Assembly (NCBI RefSeq): GCF_000708715.2
Contig: NZ_JENB01000007.1
Span: 1 to 64,000, forward strand
Source of the DNA: Pseudomonas putida W15Oct28
GTDB lineage: Bacteria; Pseudomonadota; Gammaproteobacteria; Pseudomonadales; Pseudomonadaceae
Direction of reading: 5' to 3'
DNA length: 64,000 nucleotides
Below, in pieces: positions 26,513 to 37,589 of this stretch. Under the pieces are notes generated by a model, which did not search any database, was not told the origin of the DNA, and worked only from the letters and a program-made list of their open reading frames with translations. The position numbers and the translations under genes were made by a program. Every line of letters begins with the position of its first letter. Positions within the stretch are counted from its first letter, which is position 1.

Positions 26513-28167
26513 AAGCCTTCGCCACGTTGTACCTGCGCCTGGATGCGACCACTTCCAGCAACGCCAAGCTTGAGGCTCTGCGCGACTATTTCGCCACGGC
26601 CCCCGCCGAGGATGCGGCCTGGGCCGTGTACTTTCTGGCCGGCGGGCGCCCGCGCCAGCTGGTGCCCACGCGCGTGTTGCGCGAACAGGCAACGGCACAG
26701 GCCGGGTTGCCGGACTGGCTGTTCGAAGAAAGCTACCAGGCAGTGGGTGATCTGGCCGAAACCATTTCGCTGTTGGTGCCCGTACACGCCGATGGCAGCG
26801 ATGAAGGCCTTGCCACCTGGGTAGAACAGCATTTGCTGCCGCTGCGCGGGCTGCCGCCTGAGCAAATTCAGCAGCGCCTGCAGCCGCTCTGGGCGCAGCT
26901 GGACCGCCCCAGCCTGATGCTATGCCTGAAGCTGATCACAGGCAGTTTTCGCGTGGGCGTGTCCAAGCTACTGGTCACCCGCGCCCTGGCGCAACTGGCC
27001 GGGCTGGACGCCAAACGCGTAGCCCAGCGGATGGTCGGCTACACCGATATCAGCCACCGCCCCACGGCGGCCAGCTACCAGATGCTGATCGCCGCCGAGT
27101 CGGCCGATGAACACCGCCAGCGCGGCGGCCAGCCCTACCCGTTCTTCCTGGCGCACCCACTGCAAGCGCCAACCGAACAGTTCGACACACTGCTCGGGCC
27201 GCCAAGCGCCTGGCAGATCGAGTGGAAATGGGACGGTATTCGCGCCCAGGTGGTCAAGCGCGAAGGCCAACTGTGGGTCTGGTCGCGTGGCGAAGAGCTG
27301 GTTACCGACCGCTTCCCCGAGCTGCACAGCCTGGCGCAGACGTTGCCCGATGGCGTCGTGCTGGATGGTGAAATACTGGTATGGAAGCCAGGTGATACCC
27401 CTGCGGAGCTGGCCGTACAGCCATTTGCCTTGTTACAGCAGCGCATCGGGCGCAAGACGCTGGGCAAAAAGCTGCTGAGCGATGCACCCGTGGTACTGCA
27501 AGCCTACGACCTGCTGGAGTGGCAAGGCGAGGACTGGCGTAACCGGCCGCAGCACGAGCGCCGCCGACAACTGGAACGGTTGGTGGAAGACCACCCGCTG
27601 GCCCCGGTGCTGCTGTCGCCCCTGCTTGATGGCCCGGACTGGGCCGACCTCGCCCGCCAGCGCGAGCAATCACGCAGCCTGGGTGTCGAGGGCCTGATGC
27701 TCAAGCAGCGTGAAGCCCTGTACGGCGTTGGGCGCACCAAGGACATGGGCACCTGGTGGAAGTGGAAGATCGACCCGTTCAGCGTCGATGCCGTGCTGAT
27801 CTACGCCCAGCGCGGCCACGGCCGGCGGGCCAGCCTGTACAGCGACTACACCTTTGCCGTATGGGACGCACCGGCCGGCACCCCGGGGCGCGCACTGGTG
27901 CCCTTTGCCAAGGCCTACTCCGGCCTCAGTGACGAAGAAATGCGCAAGGTCGACGCCATCATCCGCAAGACCACGGTGGAAACCTTCGGCCCGGTGCGCA
28001 GCGTGACGCCGACGCTGGTGTTCGAACTGGGCTTCGAGGGCATCGCATTATCGAAACGCCACAAGAGCGGCATCGCCGTGCGCTTCCCGCGCATGCTGCG
28101 CTGGCGGCTGGACAAACCGGTGGAAGAGGCGGATGACCTGGCAACCCTGCAGGCATTGCTGGCCTGA
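26509..28167 (+). CDS. ATP-dependent DNA ligase (LigB-type repair ligase)
   Basis: A 552-residue ATP-dependent ligase. The N-terminal domain (residues 1-210) resembles the DNA-binding domain of LigB/archaeal ligases. The adenylation lysine is Lys240 in WKWDGIRAQ, followed by motif SRGEELV, EILVW and EGLMLKQ. The OB-fold contains WWKWKIDP. It seals nicks with ATP and is distinct from the NAD-dependent replicative LigA. The upstream exonuclease and the downstream helicase and phosphoesterase form the ligase-associated cassette. Confidence 0.92.
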   Translation: MKAFATLYLRLDATTSSNAKLEALRDYFATAPAEDAAWAVYFLAGGRPRQLVPTRVLREQATAQAGLPDWLFEESYQAVGDLAETISLLVPVHADGSDEGLATWVEQHLLPLRGLPPEQIQQRLQPLWAQLDRPSLMLCLKLITGSFRVGVSKLLVTRALAQLAGLDAKRVAQRMVGYTDISHRPTAASYQMLIAAESADEHRQRGGQPYPFFLAHPLQAPTEQFDTLLGPPSAWQIEWKWDGIRAQVVKREGQLWVWSRGEELVTDRFPELHSLAQTLPDGVVLDGEILVWKPGDTPAELAVQPFALLQQRIGRKTLGKKLLSDAPVVLQAYDLLEWQGEDWRNRPQHERRRQLERLVEDHPLAPVLLSPLLDGPDWADLARQREQSRSLGVEGLMLKQREALYGVGRTKDMGTWWKWKIDPFSVDAVLIYAQRGHGRRASLYSDYTFAVWDAPAGTPGRALVPFAKAYSGLSDEEMRKVDAIIRKTTVETFGPVRSVTPTLVFELGFEGIALSKRHKSGIAVRFPRMLRWRLDKPVEEADDLATLQALLA

Positions 28168-28187
28168 GACAGTTTCGGCCCCCGGAT

Positions 28188-28281
28188 GGCCTTTTCGCGG
28201 GCGCGCCCGCTCCCACAGGTACCTCGCAAGATCCGGGTCTGGCTCAGTACCTGTGGGAGCGGGCATGCCCGCGAAGAGGCC
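28188..28281. repeat. REP inverted pair
   Basis: The arms 28188-28221 and 28247-28281 share GGCCTCTTCGCGGGC/GCCCGCTCCCACAGGTAC in opposite orientation. It interrupts the ligase-associated cassette between the ligase and the next gene. Confidence 0.88.
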
Positions 28282-28390
28282 AACGCGGTGATCGAAGCGC
28301 AAGCGATGGAGGCGCAAGGCCAAAAACTATGCTTCTATCTTTGAGCCGACCCGTGTCGCAGACCGTATTCGCCAAGCATTCAGGACCACC

Positions 28391-29506
28391 ATGCACCATT
28401 CAACACACGACCTGCTCTCACCCGTTCCGGGCATTACCCGCCAACTGCACAGTTTTCACTTCGGCCCCCGCGGTGGTGGCAAAGTGTATATCCAGGCCTC
28501 ACTGCACGCCGACGAGCTGCCAGGCATGCTGGTGGCCTGGCACCTCAAGCGCCGCTTGATAGAACTTGAACAGCAGGGCCGCCTGCAGCGTGAAATCATC
28601 CTGGTGCCGGTGGCCAACCCGGTCGGCCTGGAGCAAGTGCTGCTGGATGCGCCACTGGGGCGCTTTGAACTGCAAAGCGGCGAGAACTTCAACCGCAACT
28701 TCGTTGACCTGTCGGACAGCATCGGCGACCAGATCGAAGAACACCTGACCCAGGACCCAGCCCACAACATCGCACTTATCCGCGAATACCTGCGCCGTGG
28801 GCTGGACGCGCACCCGGCGCGCACGCCCCTGCAGGCCCAACGCCTGATTCTGCAGCGGCTGGCCTGCGACGCCGACCTGGTGCTGGACCTGCACTGCGAT
28901 TTCGAGGCCGTCGAGCACCTGTACACCACACCAGACGCCTGGCCGCAGATCGAGCCGCTGGCCCGCTACCTGGGCGCCCAGGCCAGCCTGCTGGCCACCG
29001 ACTCGGGCGGGCAGTCGTTCGACGAATGCTTCAGCCTGGTCTGGTGGCAGTTGCAACAACGCTTCGGCAAGCGCTTCCCGATCCCGCTGGGCTGCTGCTC
29101 GGTGACCGTCGAGTTGCGCGGCCAGGCCGATGTCAGCCATGACCTGGCCAGCAAGGATTGCCAGGCGATAATCGACTTCCTGACCCACGCGGGTGTAATC
29201 GAGGGCGCCAGCCCCTCCCTGCCGGCCTTGCTACACCCCGCCACGCCGCTGGCCGCTGTGGAACCTGTGTCGACACCACTGGGCGGTTTGCTGGTGTATC
29301 ACGCCAAACCAGGACAACACCTGGAAGCCGGCCAGTTGATCGCAGAAATCATCGACCCGCTCAACGACCGGGTGACCGCGGTGCGTAACAGCCAGCCGGG
29401 CCTGTTGTACGCCCGCAGCGTGCGGCGCATGGCAACGGCTGGCATGGTCATCGCCCACGTGGCCGGCGAGCAGGTGTGCCGCAGCGGCTATCTGCTGGGC
29501 AACTGA
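28391..29506 (+). CDS. M14/aspartoacylase-type zinc hydrolase
   Basis: A 371-residue protein of the succinylglutamate desuccinylase/aspartoacylase group. The zinc ligands appear as HADE (ASLHADELPGM, near residue 38) and a later His in LDLHCDFEAVEHLYT. The C-terminal 80 residues (GGLLVYHAKPGQHLEAGQLIAEI) form a biotinyl/lipoyl-like beta-sandwich typical of this subfamily. It sits between the ligase and the helicase, separated from the ligase by a REP pair, and has no evident ribosome binding site match beyond a weak one. Probably deacylates or de-amidates a small substrate. Confidence 0.82.
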   Translation: MHHSTHDLLSPVPGITRQLHSFHFGPRGGGKVYIQASLHADELPGMLVAWHLKRRLIELEQQGRLQREIILVPVANPVGLEQVLLDAPLGRFELQSGENFNRNFVDLSDSIGDQIEEHLTQDPAHNIALIREYLRRGLDAHPARTPLQAQRLILQRLACDADLVLDLHCDFEAVEHLYTTPDAWPQIEPLARYLGAQASLLATDSGGQSFDECFSLVWWQLQQRFGKRFPIPLGCCSVTVELRGQADVSHDLASKDCQAIIDFLTHAGVIEGASPSLPALLHPATPLAAVEPVSTPLGGLLVYHAKPGQHLEAGQLIAEIIDPLNDRVTAVRNSQPGLLYARSVRRMATAGMVIAHVAGEQVCRSGYLLGN

Positions 29507-29572
29507 TTCGGTAAAACCATTGCCCCTGGTCGGTGGTCTGTAGAAGCACACCCTTCGACGGACCACTGCCTC

Positions 29573-32026
29573 ATGCCCGCCGCCACCGACCTTGCCAATG
29601 CCTGGTTCGCCAAACGAGGGTGGAAGCCGTTCGCTTTCCAGCGACGCGTCTGGGCAGCCGTCGAGCGCGGCGAGTCTGGCCTGTTACACGCCAGTACCGG
29701 CGCCGGCAAGACCTATGCCGTGTGGCTCGCCGCGCTTCGCGCTTTCAAGGCCCAGCCCCAGGGCAGCCAACCTGTGCCATTGCAGGTGGTATGGGTCACG
29801 CCCATGCGGGCCTTGGCCGCCGACACTGCTCGCGCCCTGCAGGCGCCGCTGGATGAGCTTGAACTGCCCTGGCGCGTGGGGGTGCGCAGCGGCGACACCG
29901 GCAGCGCCGAACGCGCCCGGCAAGCCCGGCGTTTGCCCAGCGTGCTGGTCACCACCCCCGAAAGCCTGACATTGCTGCTGACCCGGGCACAGGCCCGCGA
30001 AGATTTCGCAACGCTGCGCCTGGTGGTGGTGGATGAATGGCACGAACTGCTGGGCAACAAGCGCGGGGTACAACTGCAACTGGCCCTGGCCCACCTGCGC
30101 CAGTGGCACCCCGAGCTGCCCACCTGGGGCCTCTCTGCCACGCTCGGCAACCTGCAACACGCGCTGGAGGTACTGCTGCCGCAAGGCGGCCTGCTGGTAC
30201 AGGGCCGCCAGGACAAGGCGCTGCAGGTCGATACCCTGCTGCCGGCGGCGATCGAACGCTTCCCCTGGGCCGGGCACATGGGCCTGAAGATGCTCGACCA
30301 GGTCAGCCAGGAGATCGACGTCAGTACCAGCTGCCTGGTGTTCACCAACACCCGTGCCCAGGCCGAACTCTGGTACCAGGCACTGCTTGAAGCCCGCCCC
30401 GACTGGGCCGGGCTGATTGCCTTGCACCATGCCTCGCTGGCCCGGGAAACCCGTGACTGGGTCGAACGCAGCCTCAAGCAAGGTAGCCTGAAGGCAGTGG
30501 TCTGTACGTCCAGCCTGGACCTGGGCGTGGACTTCCTGCCGGTGGAGCGGGTGCTGCAAATCGGCTCGGCCAAGGGCATTGCCCGCCTGATGCAACGGGC
30601 CGGTCGCTCCGGCCATGCACCGGGGCGGCACTCGCGGATAACCCTGGTGCCCACTCACAGCCTGGAACTGGTGGAAGCCGCGGCGGCGCGCCAGGCACTG
30701 GCAGCCGGGCACATCGAAGCGCGGTTCTCGCCGCGGCTGTGCATGGACGTGCTTGTGCAGCACCTGGTCAGCATGGCCCTGGGCAGTGGCTTTTGCGCCG
30801 AAAAGCTGCTGACCGAAGTGCGCAGCACCTGGGCGTTCGCCGGGTTGCGCGACAGCCAGTGGCAATGGGCCCTGGACTTCGTCTGCCACGGCGGCGGCTC
30901 ACTCAGCGCCTACCCGGACTACCAGCGCGTCGAACGCCAGGCCGATGGCAGGTACCGGGTGACCAGCGAACGCCTGGCGCGGCGCCATCGCATGAGCATC
31001 GGCACCATTGTCAGCGATGCCAACCTGCAACTGAAGTACTGGGCCAAGGGCGGCGGGGGCAAGACGTTGGGCAGTGTCGAAGAAGCGTTCATCTCCCGCC
31101 TGCGGCCCGGCGATACGCTGGTGTTTGCCGGGCGAGTGCTGGAGCTGGTGCGCGTGGAAAACATGACGGCCTATGTGCGTCGCAGCACTGCGCGCAAGGC
31201 GGCGGTGGCGCGCTGGAATGGCGGGCGCATGCCGCTCTCGAGCGAACTGGCCGACGCGCTGGTCGAACAACTCGATGCCGCCGCCCATGACCGCTTCGAC
31301 GGCCCGGAGATGCGTGCGGTGCGCCCGCTGTTGGCGCTACAGGCTCAATGGTCGGCGTTGCCCACCACAGGCACGCTGCTGGCCGAGACTTTCAAATCCC
31401 GCCAGGGCTGGCACTTGTTCCTGTACCCGTTCGCCGGGCGCATGGCCAACCTGGGCCTGGCCAACCTGATTGCCTGGCGGGTCAGCCGCGAGCAGCCACT
31501 GTCGGTGTCCATTGCCGTCAACGATTACGGGTTCGAGCTGCTCAGCCCCGGCAACGTGGACTGGGCGGCGCACTTGCCGCAGGCGCTTGCAACCGAGCAC
31601 CTGCTGGAGGATGTGCTGGCCAGCCTGAATGCGGGAGAAATGGCGTTGCGGCGCTTTCGTGAGATAGCCCAGATTGCCGGGCTGGTGTTTGGCGGGTATC
31701 CGGCGGCGCAGAAAAGCACCCGGCAGATCCAGGCATCCAGCGGGCTGTTCTACGAGGTTTTTCGCAAGCATGACGCCGGGAATCTACTGCTTGGCCAAGC
31801 CCGGGATGAGGTGCTGAGCGAGGAACTGGAAATCGAACGGCTGCATCGGCAATTGCTGAAAATGGGCCACCTGAAGCTGGACCTGCGTATGTTGAAGCGG
31901 CCAGGGCCTTTGGCGTTTGCCTTGTTGGTGGAAGGCATGCGCGAGACGCTGAGCACCGAAAAACTGGCGGACCGGATTGCGCGGATGGTCGCAGAGCTTG
32001 AACGCGCGGCAGGCGTGCCAGGATGA
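29573..32026 (+). CDS. Ligase-associated DEAD/DEAH helicase (Lhr-like)
   Basis: An 817-residue superfamily 2 helicase of the Lhr family. Motif I is ASTGAGKT (residues 39-46), motif II is VVDEWHEL (DEWH), motif III is LSATLG, and motif VI is [11 protein letters not shown] long C-terminal region contains the Lhr-type winged-helix and beta-sheet bundle. Its stop overlaps the start of the PdeM gene by 4 bp (ATGA). Likely a 3'-5' helicase in the same repair unit as the ligase. Confidence 0.92.
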   Translation: MPAATDLANAWFAKRGWKPFAFQRRVWAAVERGESGLLHASTGAGKTYAVWLAALRAFKAQPQGSQPVPLQVVWVTPMRALAADTARALQAPLDELELPWRVGVRSGDTGSAERARQARRLPSVLVTTPESLTLLLTRAQAREDFATLRLVVVDEWHELLGNKRGVQLQLALAHLRQWHPELPTWGLSATLGNLQHALEVLLPQGGLLVQGRQDKALQVDTLLPAAIERFPWAGHMGLKMLDQVSQEIDVSTSCLVFTNTRAQAELWYQALLEARPDWAGLIALHHASLARETRDWVERSLKQGSLKAVVCTSSLDLGVDFLPVERVLQIGSAKGIARLMQRAGRSGHAPGRHSRITLVPTHSLELVEAAAARQALAAGHIEARFSPRLCMDVLVQHLVSMALGSGFCAEKLLTEVRSTWAFAGLRDSQWQWALDFVCHGGGSLSAYPDYQRVERQADGRYRVTSERLARRHRMSIGTIVSDANLQLKYWAKGGGGKTLGSVEEAFISRLRPGDTLVFAGRVLELVRVENMTAYVRRSTARKAAVARWNGGRMPLSSELADALVEQLDAAAHDRFDGPEMRAVRPLLALQAQWSALPTTGTLLAETFKSRQGWHLFLYPFAGRMANLGLANLIAWRVSREQPLSVSIAVNDYGFELLSPGNVDWAAHLPQALATEHLLEDVLASLNAGEMALRRFREIAQIAGLVFGGYPAAQKSTRQIQASSGLFYEVFRKHDAGNLLLGQARDEVLSEELEIERLHRQLLKMGHLKLDLRMLKRPGPLAFALLVEGMRETLSTEKLADRIARMVAELERAAGVPG

Positions 32027-32673
32027 CCCATCAGCCCATCGAGCACTGCGGCCAGACGCTCTGGCTGCTCGCCGACAAGGCTATCTATTGGCCCGCTCGC
32101 CGCGCCCTGCTGGTGGCAGATGTGCATATCGGCAAAGCGGCCAGCTATCGCGCCCTGCATCAACCGGTACCACGCGGAACCACTGAGGCCACACTCGCCC
32201 GGCTTGAGACCTTGCTGGCCTCTTATGACTGTGAGCTACTGATCATCCTGGGTGACTTTCTTCATGCCCGAACGGCCCGTGCACCGGCAACGCTGGCCAA
32301 AGTGCAGCGCTGGCGGGACAGGCATGAAAATCTGCACATAGTGCTGATTCGCGGAAATCATGACCGCAACGCTGGCGATCCACCCTCCTCGCTGTGCATT
32401 GAAGTGCAGGACGAACCCTGGATACTGGAGCCGTTCGCGCTGCAGCACGAACCCCAGCCCCACCCGACGCACCCGGTGCTGGCAGGCCATGTACACCCGG
32501 TTTTCGTCCTGCGCGGCAAGGCCCGTCAGCGCCTGCGCCTGCCATGCTTCCTGGTCGACAAGGGCGTCAGCCTGCTACCGGCATTTGGAGAGTTCACCGG
32601 CGGCTGGACAATCGCGCCAGGCGGCACCGGCCGGGTATACCTGGCCGGTGCAGGGCGCGTCTGGCCGCTGTAA
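32023..32673 (+). CDS. pdeM: Ligase-associated endonuclease PdeM
   Basis: A 216-residue calcineurin-like phosphoesterase. The metal motifs are VADVHIGK (Asp-x-His), [14 protein letters not shown] and GHVHP. PdeM is the DNA damage response endonuclease that accompanies the bacterial ATP-dependent ligase and Lhr helicase. It is translationally coupled to the helicase and completes the cassette. Confidence 0.88.
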   Translation: MTHQPIEHCGQTLWLLADKAIYWPARRALLVADVHIGKAASYRALHQPVPRGTTEATLARLETLLASYDCELLIILGDFLHARTARAPATLAKVQRWRDRHENLHIVLIRGNHDRNAGDPPSSLCIEVQDEPWILEPFALQHEPQPHPTHPVLAGHVHPVFVLRGKARQRLRLPCFLVDKGVSLLPAFGEFTGGWTIAPGGTGRVYLAGAGRVWPL

Positions 32674-32679
32674 CGGCGC

Positions 32680-32907
32680 TCAGGCTACAGGTGCTGGAGG
32701 CGGCTCGTCCGGCAACGTCGGCTCACCCGGCTCCATGGGTTGTGTTTCCCCCGGTTCCGGTGGCTGTGGCGTATCGGGATCAGGCTGGTGGGGCACGCCC
32801 CCCGCCTGCATCGGCAGCGGGTGCGCCAGCAGTGACCAGGGCAACAACCCGATGTGGTTGGGCTGCAGGCCTGCCAGCTTGGCACTGATTGCGGGATGGA
32901 GTTTCAT
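32680..32907 (-). CDS. Small proline-rich hypothetical protein
   Basis: A 75-residue protein. The first 40 residues (MKLHPAISAKLAGLQPNHIG) are ordinary. The C-terminal half is low complexity, with Pro, Glu and Gly repeats (PQPPEPGETQPMEPGEPTLP). AGGAG lies 7-11 bases upstream of the ATG, which supports translation from 32907 and not from further upstream. No known function; it converges with pdeM and precedes dcd on the opposite side. Confidence 0.6.
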   Translation of the reverse strand: MKLHPAISAKLAGLQPNHIGLLPWSLLAHPLPMQAGGVPHQPDPDTPQPPEPGETQPMEPGEPTLPDEPPPAPVA

Positions 32908-33001
32908 TGGCGGCTCCTGACGAAGGCCGATGCACATCATGCGCACCGGCATTACTACGTTGGAGTGCCAAAGGCACGGGGAATTCCCCGCGCTTGTCGG
33001 C

Positions 33002-33568
33002 TCAGGTACGTGGCAGGGTAACGCCGCGTTGGCCCTGGTATTTGCCGCCACGGTCCTTGTAGGACACTTCGCACTCTTCGTCAGACTGCAGGAACAGCAT
33101 CTGCGCCACGCCTTCGTTGGCGTAGATCTTCGCCGGCAGCGTGGTGGTGTTGGAGAACTCCAGCGTCACATGGCCTTCCCACTCGGGCTCGAGCGGGGTG
33201 ACGTTGACGATGATGCCGCAACGGGCGTAGGTGCTCTTGCCCAGGCAGATGGTCAGCACGTCACGCGGAATGCGGAAGTACTCGACGGTGCGGGCCAGGG
33301 CGAAGGAGTTCGGCGGGATGATGCACACGTCGCTCTTGATATCGACGAAGCTGCCGGCATCGAAGTTCTTGGGGTCGACGGTGGCCGAGTTGATATTGGT
33401 GAAAACCTTGAATTCGTCGGCGCAGCGCACGTCGTAGCCGTAGCTGGAGACACCGAAGGAAATGACCCGGCTGTCCTGCTCGCCGCGCACCTGGCGCTCG
33501 ACGAACGGTTCGATCATGCCGTGTTCCTGCGCCATGCGGCGAATCCACTTGTCCGATTTGATGCTCAT
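33002..33568 (-). CDS. dcd: dCTP deaminase
   Basis: A 188-residue dUTPase-like trimeric enzyme. It deaminates dCTP to dUTP in pyrimidine nucleotide synthesis. Family blocks seen are the start [28 protein letters not shown], the RVSFRIPRD-like [21 protein letters not shown] block with the catalytic Glu nearby in [11 protein letters not shown], and the C-terminal [11 protein letters not shown]. Length and motifs are complete. Single gene. Confidence 0.95.
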   Translation of the reverse strand: MSIKSDKWIRRMAQEHGMIEPFVERQVRGEQDSRVISFGVSSYGYDVRCADEFKVFTNINSATVDPKNFDAGSFVDIKSDVCIIPPNSFALARTVEYFRIPRDVLTICLGKSTYARCGIIVNVTPLEPEWEGHVTLEFSNTTTLPAKIYANEGVAQMLFLQSDEECEVSYKDRGGKYQGQRGVTLPRT

Positions 33569-33897
33569 GGCGGGGATGTCCTGAAGAGTTGCGTGGTAAA
33601 AATCGTGATCCGCATCTTACCGGTCCCGGCGCCCAGGTTAAAGTTCTATGCCGCATCCCGCGCCGGGCGGCGGCTGCAGCCGCCGTCGATCCGAATTTAC
33701 CTAAAGCACCTTCAGACCATTGGCAGGTTGCGGAAAGTGGGTTAAGGTGACGCCACTGTGCTGCACGTGACACCGAGAATCTCTAGTTTGATGCACGATC
33801 CTGATCGCACCATCGCTGAATTTTCTGCTCTCTTTGCACTCAGTCCCGGCCAGGGTTTTTCCTGACCGTTATCTACTTTGTCCAAGGAGACAGAAAA
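33569..33897. promoter_or_regulatory. Intergenic region with likely long cold-shock leader
   Basis: A 329-bp gap between divergent dcd and the cold shock gene. It holds a perfect GC palindrome at 33668-33685 (CGGCGGCTGCAGCCGCCG) and an AT-richer stretch before the ATG. Cold shock genes normally have long 5' leaders. A clear promoter could not be assigned. The AAGGAGA ribosome binding site is at about 33883-33889. Confidence 0.5.
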
Positions 33898-34107
33898 ATG
33901 TCCAACCGTCAATCCGGTACCGTTAAGTGGTTCAACGATGAGAAAGGCTACGGCTTCATCACCCCTCAGTCGGGCGACGATCTGTTCGTGCACTTCAAAG
34001 CCATCCAAGCTGACGGCTTCAAAACCCTGAAAGAAGGCCAAGCTGTTACTTTCGTCGCTACCCGCGGCCAGAAAGGCATGCAGGCTGAAGAAGTTCAACT
34101 CGCCTAA
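33898..34107 (+). CDS. Cold shock protein (CspA family)
   Basis: A 69-residue cold shock domain with both RNA-binding motifs, KGYGFI (RNP1) and LFVHF (RNP2). It acts as an RNA chaperone or single-stranded nucleic acid binding protein. The start follows AAGGAGA at about 9 bases. It is monocistronic with a strong terminator right after. Confidence 0.95.
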   Translation: MSNRQSGTVKWFNDEKGYGFITPQSGDDLFVHFKAIQADGFKTLKEGQAVTFVATRGQKGMQAEEVQLA

Positions 34108-34130
34108 GGCGTTTTGACTTCCTAGCTTTC

Positions 34131-34160
34131 AAAAAAACCCGCCTTCTGGCGGGTTTTTTT
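34131..34160. terminator. Terminator after cold shock gene
   Basis: AACCCGCC-TTCT-GGCGGGTT with a flanking A-run and T-run makes a classic rho-independent terminator. Confidence 0.9.
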
Positions 34161-34183
34161 ATGCCTGACCGAAAGTCGGTGCT

Positions 34184-34275
34184 GGCCTCTTCGCGGGCCT
34201 GCCCGCTCCCACAAGGCCTGCACAGGCCTCAAGTGCTGTGCAGTCCCTGTGGGCGCGGGCAAGCCCGCGAAGCAG
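34184..34275. repeat. REP inverted pair
   Basis: The arms GGCCTCTTCGCGGGCCTGCC (from 34184) and GGCAAGCCCGCGAAG (to about 34272) flank a spacer containing GGCCTGCACAGGCC. It lies between the cold shock gene and apbC. Confidence 0.85.
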
Positions 34276-34291
34276 GCGACTCGGTCTCGGA

Positions 34292-35386
34292 TCAGTCTTC
34301 GCTGATGGTAATGCTCGGCATCGCCGGTGCCGCTGCTTCCTGCAGTACGATCCGCGCACCCACCTGGCGGGCCAGTTCCTGGTAGACCATGGCAATCTGG
34401 CTTTCCGGCTCGGCAATCGCCGTGGGCTTGCCGCTGTCGGCCTGCTCGCGGATCAGCATCGACAACGGCAGCGACGCCAGCAGGTCGACGCCATACTGGC
34501 TCGCCAGCTTCTCGCCACCGCCTTCACCGAACAGGTGCTCGGCATGGCCGCAGTTCGAACAGATATGCACGGCCATGTTCTCGACCACGCCAAGCACCGG
34601 GATGTTGACCTTGCGGAACATCTCCACGCCTTTCTTGGCATCCAGCAACGCCAGGTCCTGCGGGGTGGTGACGATCACAGACCCGGCCACCGGCACTTTC
34701 TGCGCCAGCGTCAGCTGGATATCACCGGTGCCCGGCGGCATGTCGATCACCAGGTAATCCAGGTCGTCCCATGCGGTCTGGGTCACCAGTTGCAGCAGCG
34801 CACCGGAGACCATCGGGCCACGCCAGACCATCGGCGTATTGTCGTCGGTGAGGAACGCCATGGACATGACTTCCACACCATGGGCCTTGATCGGCACAAA
34901 CCACTTCTGCTCACGAATCTGAGGGCGGGTGCCTTCAGCGATACCAAACATCACACCCTGGCTTGGGCCGTAGATGTCGGCATCGAGAATACCCACCCGC
35001 GCGCCTTCGCGGGCCAGGGCCAAGGCCAGGTTGGCCGCGGTGGTCGACTTGCCCACCCCACCCTTGCCCGAGGCCACGGCGATGATGTTCTTGACGTTGG
35101 CCATGGCCGGCACCTGGGCCTGGGCCTTGTGCGCGGCCACCTGGCAATCGATCGACACCTGGGCGCTGCTGACGCCTTCGAGGTTGCCGATGGCGGTCTG
35201 CAGCACCTGGGCCCAGCCGTTCTTGAACAGCCCGGCGGCATAGCCCAACTGCAGCTGCACGCTGACCTGACCGCCCTGGATATCGATGGTGCGCACGCAA
35301 CCGGCGCTGACCGGGTCCTGGTTCAGGTAGGGGTCGGTGTACTGGCGAAGCACGCCTTCGACGGCGGCACGGGTGACGGCACTCAT
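34292..35386 (-). CDS. apbC: Iron-sulfur cluster carrier protein ApbC (Mrp)
   Basis: A 364-residue P-loop ATPase of the Mrp/NBP35 family. An N-terminal MIP18-like domain (residues 1-90) precedes the deviant Walker A GKGGVGKST and a C-terminal CxxC (ICSNCGH) that binds the bridging iron-sulfur cluster. It carries Fe-S clusters to apoproteins. The start at 35386 is chosen because GGGAG lies five to nine bases before it. Divergent from metG. Confidence 0.93.
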   Translation of the reverse strand: MSAVTRAAVEGVLRQYTDPYLNQDPVSAGCVRTIDIQGGQVSVQLQLGYAAGLFKNGWAQVLQTAIGNLEGVSSAQVSIDCQVAAHKAQAQVPAMANVKNIIAVASGKGGVGKSTTAANLALALAREGARVGILDADIYGPSQGVMFGIAEGTRPQIREQKWFVPIKAHGVEVMSMAFLTDDNTPMVWRGPMVSGALLQLVTQTAWDDLDYLVIDMPPGTGDIQLTLAQKVPVAGSVIVTTPQDLALLDAKKGVEMFRKVNIPVLGVVENMAVHICSNCGHAEHLFGEGGGEKLASQYGVDLLASLPLSMLIREQADSGKPTAIAEPESQIAMVYQELARQVGARIVLQEAAAPAMPSITISED

Positions 35387-35544
35387 GGAGACTCCCATTG
35401 GCAAACTTAATGTAAAACAGGCGCCTATCCTAACCCGTCAATCGTCAGCAGATACGCTTGCAGGGTGAAATATCTTCGCCAGCCCTTTATAGTGGCCGAT
35501 CACCCTCATTTTTACCCCGTAGCCAGATAAGTAGCCGAGCCACC

Positions 35545-37584
35545 ATGTCCGAGCCACGTCAGATTCTCGTCACCAGCGCCCTGCCATATGCCAATGGATC
35601 GATCCATCTAGGCCATATGCTCGAGTACATCCAGACAGACATGTGGGTTCGCTTCCAGAAAATGCGCGGCAACCAGTGCATCTACGTCTGCGCCGACGAC
35701 GCCCACGGCTCGGCCATCATGCTGCGTGCCGAAAAGGAAGGCATCACGCCGGAACAGCTGATCGCCAACGTCCAGGCCGAGCACAGCGGCGACTTCGCCG
35801 ACTTCCTGGTGGAGTTCGACAACTTCCACTCCACCCACAGCGAAGAAAACCGCGAACTGTCGAGCATGATCTACACGCGCCTGCGTGAAGCCGGGCACAT
35901 CGCCACCCGTTCGGTGACCCAGTACTTCGACCCGGAAAAGGGCATGTTCCTGGCCGACCGCTTCATCAAGGGCACCTGCCCCAAGTGCGCGGCCGAAGAC
36001 CAGTACGGCGACAACTGTGAAAAATGCGGCGCCACCTACGCGCCCACCGAGCTGAAGAACCCAAAGTCGGCGATTTCCGGTGCCACCCCGGTACTGCGTG
36101 ATTCGCAGCACTTCTTCTTCAAGCTGCCAGACTTCCAGGCCATGCTGCAGCAGTGGACCCGCAGCGGCACCCTGCAGGACGCGGTGGCCAACAAGCTGGC
36201 CGAATGGCTGGATTCCGGCCTGCAGGAGTGGGATATCTCCCGAGACGCTCCATACTTCGGCTTCGAGATCCCGGGCGAACCGGGCAAGTACTTCTACGTG
36301 TGGCTGGACGCGCCAATCGGCTACATGGCCAGCTTCAAGAACCTGTGCGCACGCCGCCCGGAGCTGGACTTCGACGCCTTCTGGAAGCAAGACTCCAAGG
36401 CCGAGCTGTACCACTTCATCGGCAAGGACATCGTCAACTTCCACGCCCTGTTCTGGCCCGCCATGCTCGAAGGCGCCGGCTTCCGTAAGCCGACCGCGGT
36501 CAACGTGCACGGCTACCTGACCGTCAACGGCGCCAAGATGTCCAAGTCGCGCGGCACCTTCATCAAGGCCCGCACCTACCTTGACCACCTGCAGCCGGAA
36601 TACCTGCGTTACTACTACGCGGCCAAGCTGGGCCGTGGCGTCGACGACCTGGACCTGAACCTGGAAGACTTCGTGCAGAAGGTCAACTCCGACCTGGTGG
36701 GCAAGGTGGTCAACATCGCCAGCCGCTGCGCCGGGTTCATCCACAAAGGCAATGAAGGCGTGATGGTGGCAGGCGATGCCGCCCCAGAGCTGACCGAGGC
36801 CTTCCTGGCCGCTGCCCCGTCGATTGCCGAAGCCTACGAAGGCCGCGACTTCGGCCGTGCCATGCGCGAGATCATGGGGCTGGCCGACCGCGCCAACGCC
36901 TGGATCGCCGACAAGGCACCGTGGTCGCTGGCCAAGCAGGAAGGCAAGCAGGATGAAGTGCAGGCCATCTGCGCCCAGGGCATCAACCTGTTCCGTCAGT
37001 TGGTGATCTTCCTCAAGCCCGTGCTGCCCGTGCTGGCTGCCGACGCCGAGGCGTTCCTCAACGTTGCCCCGCTGGCCTGGCACGACCACCAGTCGCGCCT
37101 GGAAAACCACCAGTTGAACCCGTTCAAGGCACTGATGAGCCGCATCGAGCCGGCCAAGGTCGAAGCCATGGTCGCAGCCAGCAAGGAAGACCTGCTGGCC
37201 GCCGAAGCCAAGGCCCCGGCCGGCAACGGCGAGCTGACCAAGGACCCGCTGTCGGCAGAAATCGAGTTCGACACCTTTGCTGCCGTTGACCTGCGCGTGG
37301 CACTGATCGTCAAGGCCGAAGCCGTAGCGGGTGCAGACAAACTACTGCAACTGACCCTGGATATCGGTGACGAGCGCCGCAACGTGTTCTCCGGCATCAA
37401 GTCGGCTTACCCCGACCCGTCCAAGCTGGAAGGCCGCCTGACCATGATGGTTGCCAACCTCAAGCCACGGAAGATGCGCTTTGGCGTGTCCGAGGGCATG
37501 GTCATGGCCGCCGGCCCTGGCGGTGAAGAAATCTACCTGCTGAGCCCGGACAGCGGCGCCAAGCCAGGCCAGCGCATCAAGTAA
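35545..37584 (+). CDS. metG: Methionyl-tRNA synthetase
   Basis: A 679-residue class I synthetase charging tRNA(Met). It shows the HIGH-type signature (SIHLGH), a zinc-binding insertion with CPKC and CEKC, KMSKS (KMSKSRG), an anticodon-binding helical domain, and the C-terminal EMAP-like tRNA-binding domain ([21 protein letters not shown]). The start [18 protein letters not shown] is the family N-terminus; the longer frame from 35458 is non-coding in character. Divergent from apbC. Confidence 0.97.
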   Translation: MSEPRQILVTSALPYANGSIHLGHMLEYIQTDMWVRFQKMRGNQCIYVCADDAHGSAIMLRAEKEGITPEQLIANVQAEHSGDFADFLVEFDNFHSTHSEENRELSSMIYTRLREAGHIATRSVTQYFDPEKGMFLADRFIKGTCPKCAAEDQYGDNCEKCGATYAPTELKNPKSAISGATPVLRDSQHFFFKLPDFQAMLQQWTRSGTLQDAVANKLAEWLDSGLQEWDISRDAPYFGFEIPGEPGKYFYVWLDAPIGYMASFKNLCARRPELDFDAFWKQDSKAELYHFIGKDIVNFHALFWPAMLEGAGFRKPTAVNVHGYLTVNGAKMSKSRGTFIKARTYLDHLQPEYLRYYYAAKLGRGVDDLDLNLEDFVQKVNSDLVGKVVNIASRCAGFIHKGNEGVMVAGDAAPELTEAFLAAAPSIAEAYEGRDFGRAMREIMGLADRANAWIADKAPWSLAKQEGKQDEVQAICAQGINLFRQLVIFLKPVLPVLAADAEAFLNVAPLAWHDHQSRLENHQLNPFKALMSRIEPAKVEAMVAASKEDLLAAEAKAPAGNGELTKDPLSAEIEFDTFAAVDLRVALIVKAEAVAGADKLLQLTLDIGDERRNVFSGIKSAYPDPSKLEGRLTMMVANLKPRKMRFGVSEGMVMAAGPGGEEIYLLSPDSGAKPGQRIK

Positions 37585-37589
37585 CGCCC

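Noticed and set aside
35608..37110. A 500-residue open frame opposite metG
   Set aside because: metG has all synthetase signatures in the other strand; the antisense frame lacks any domain.
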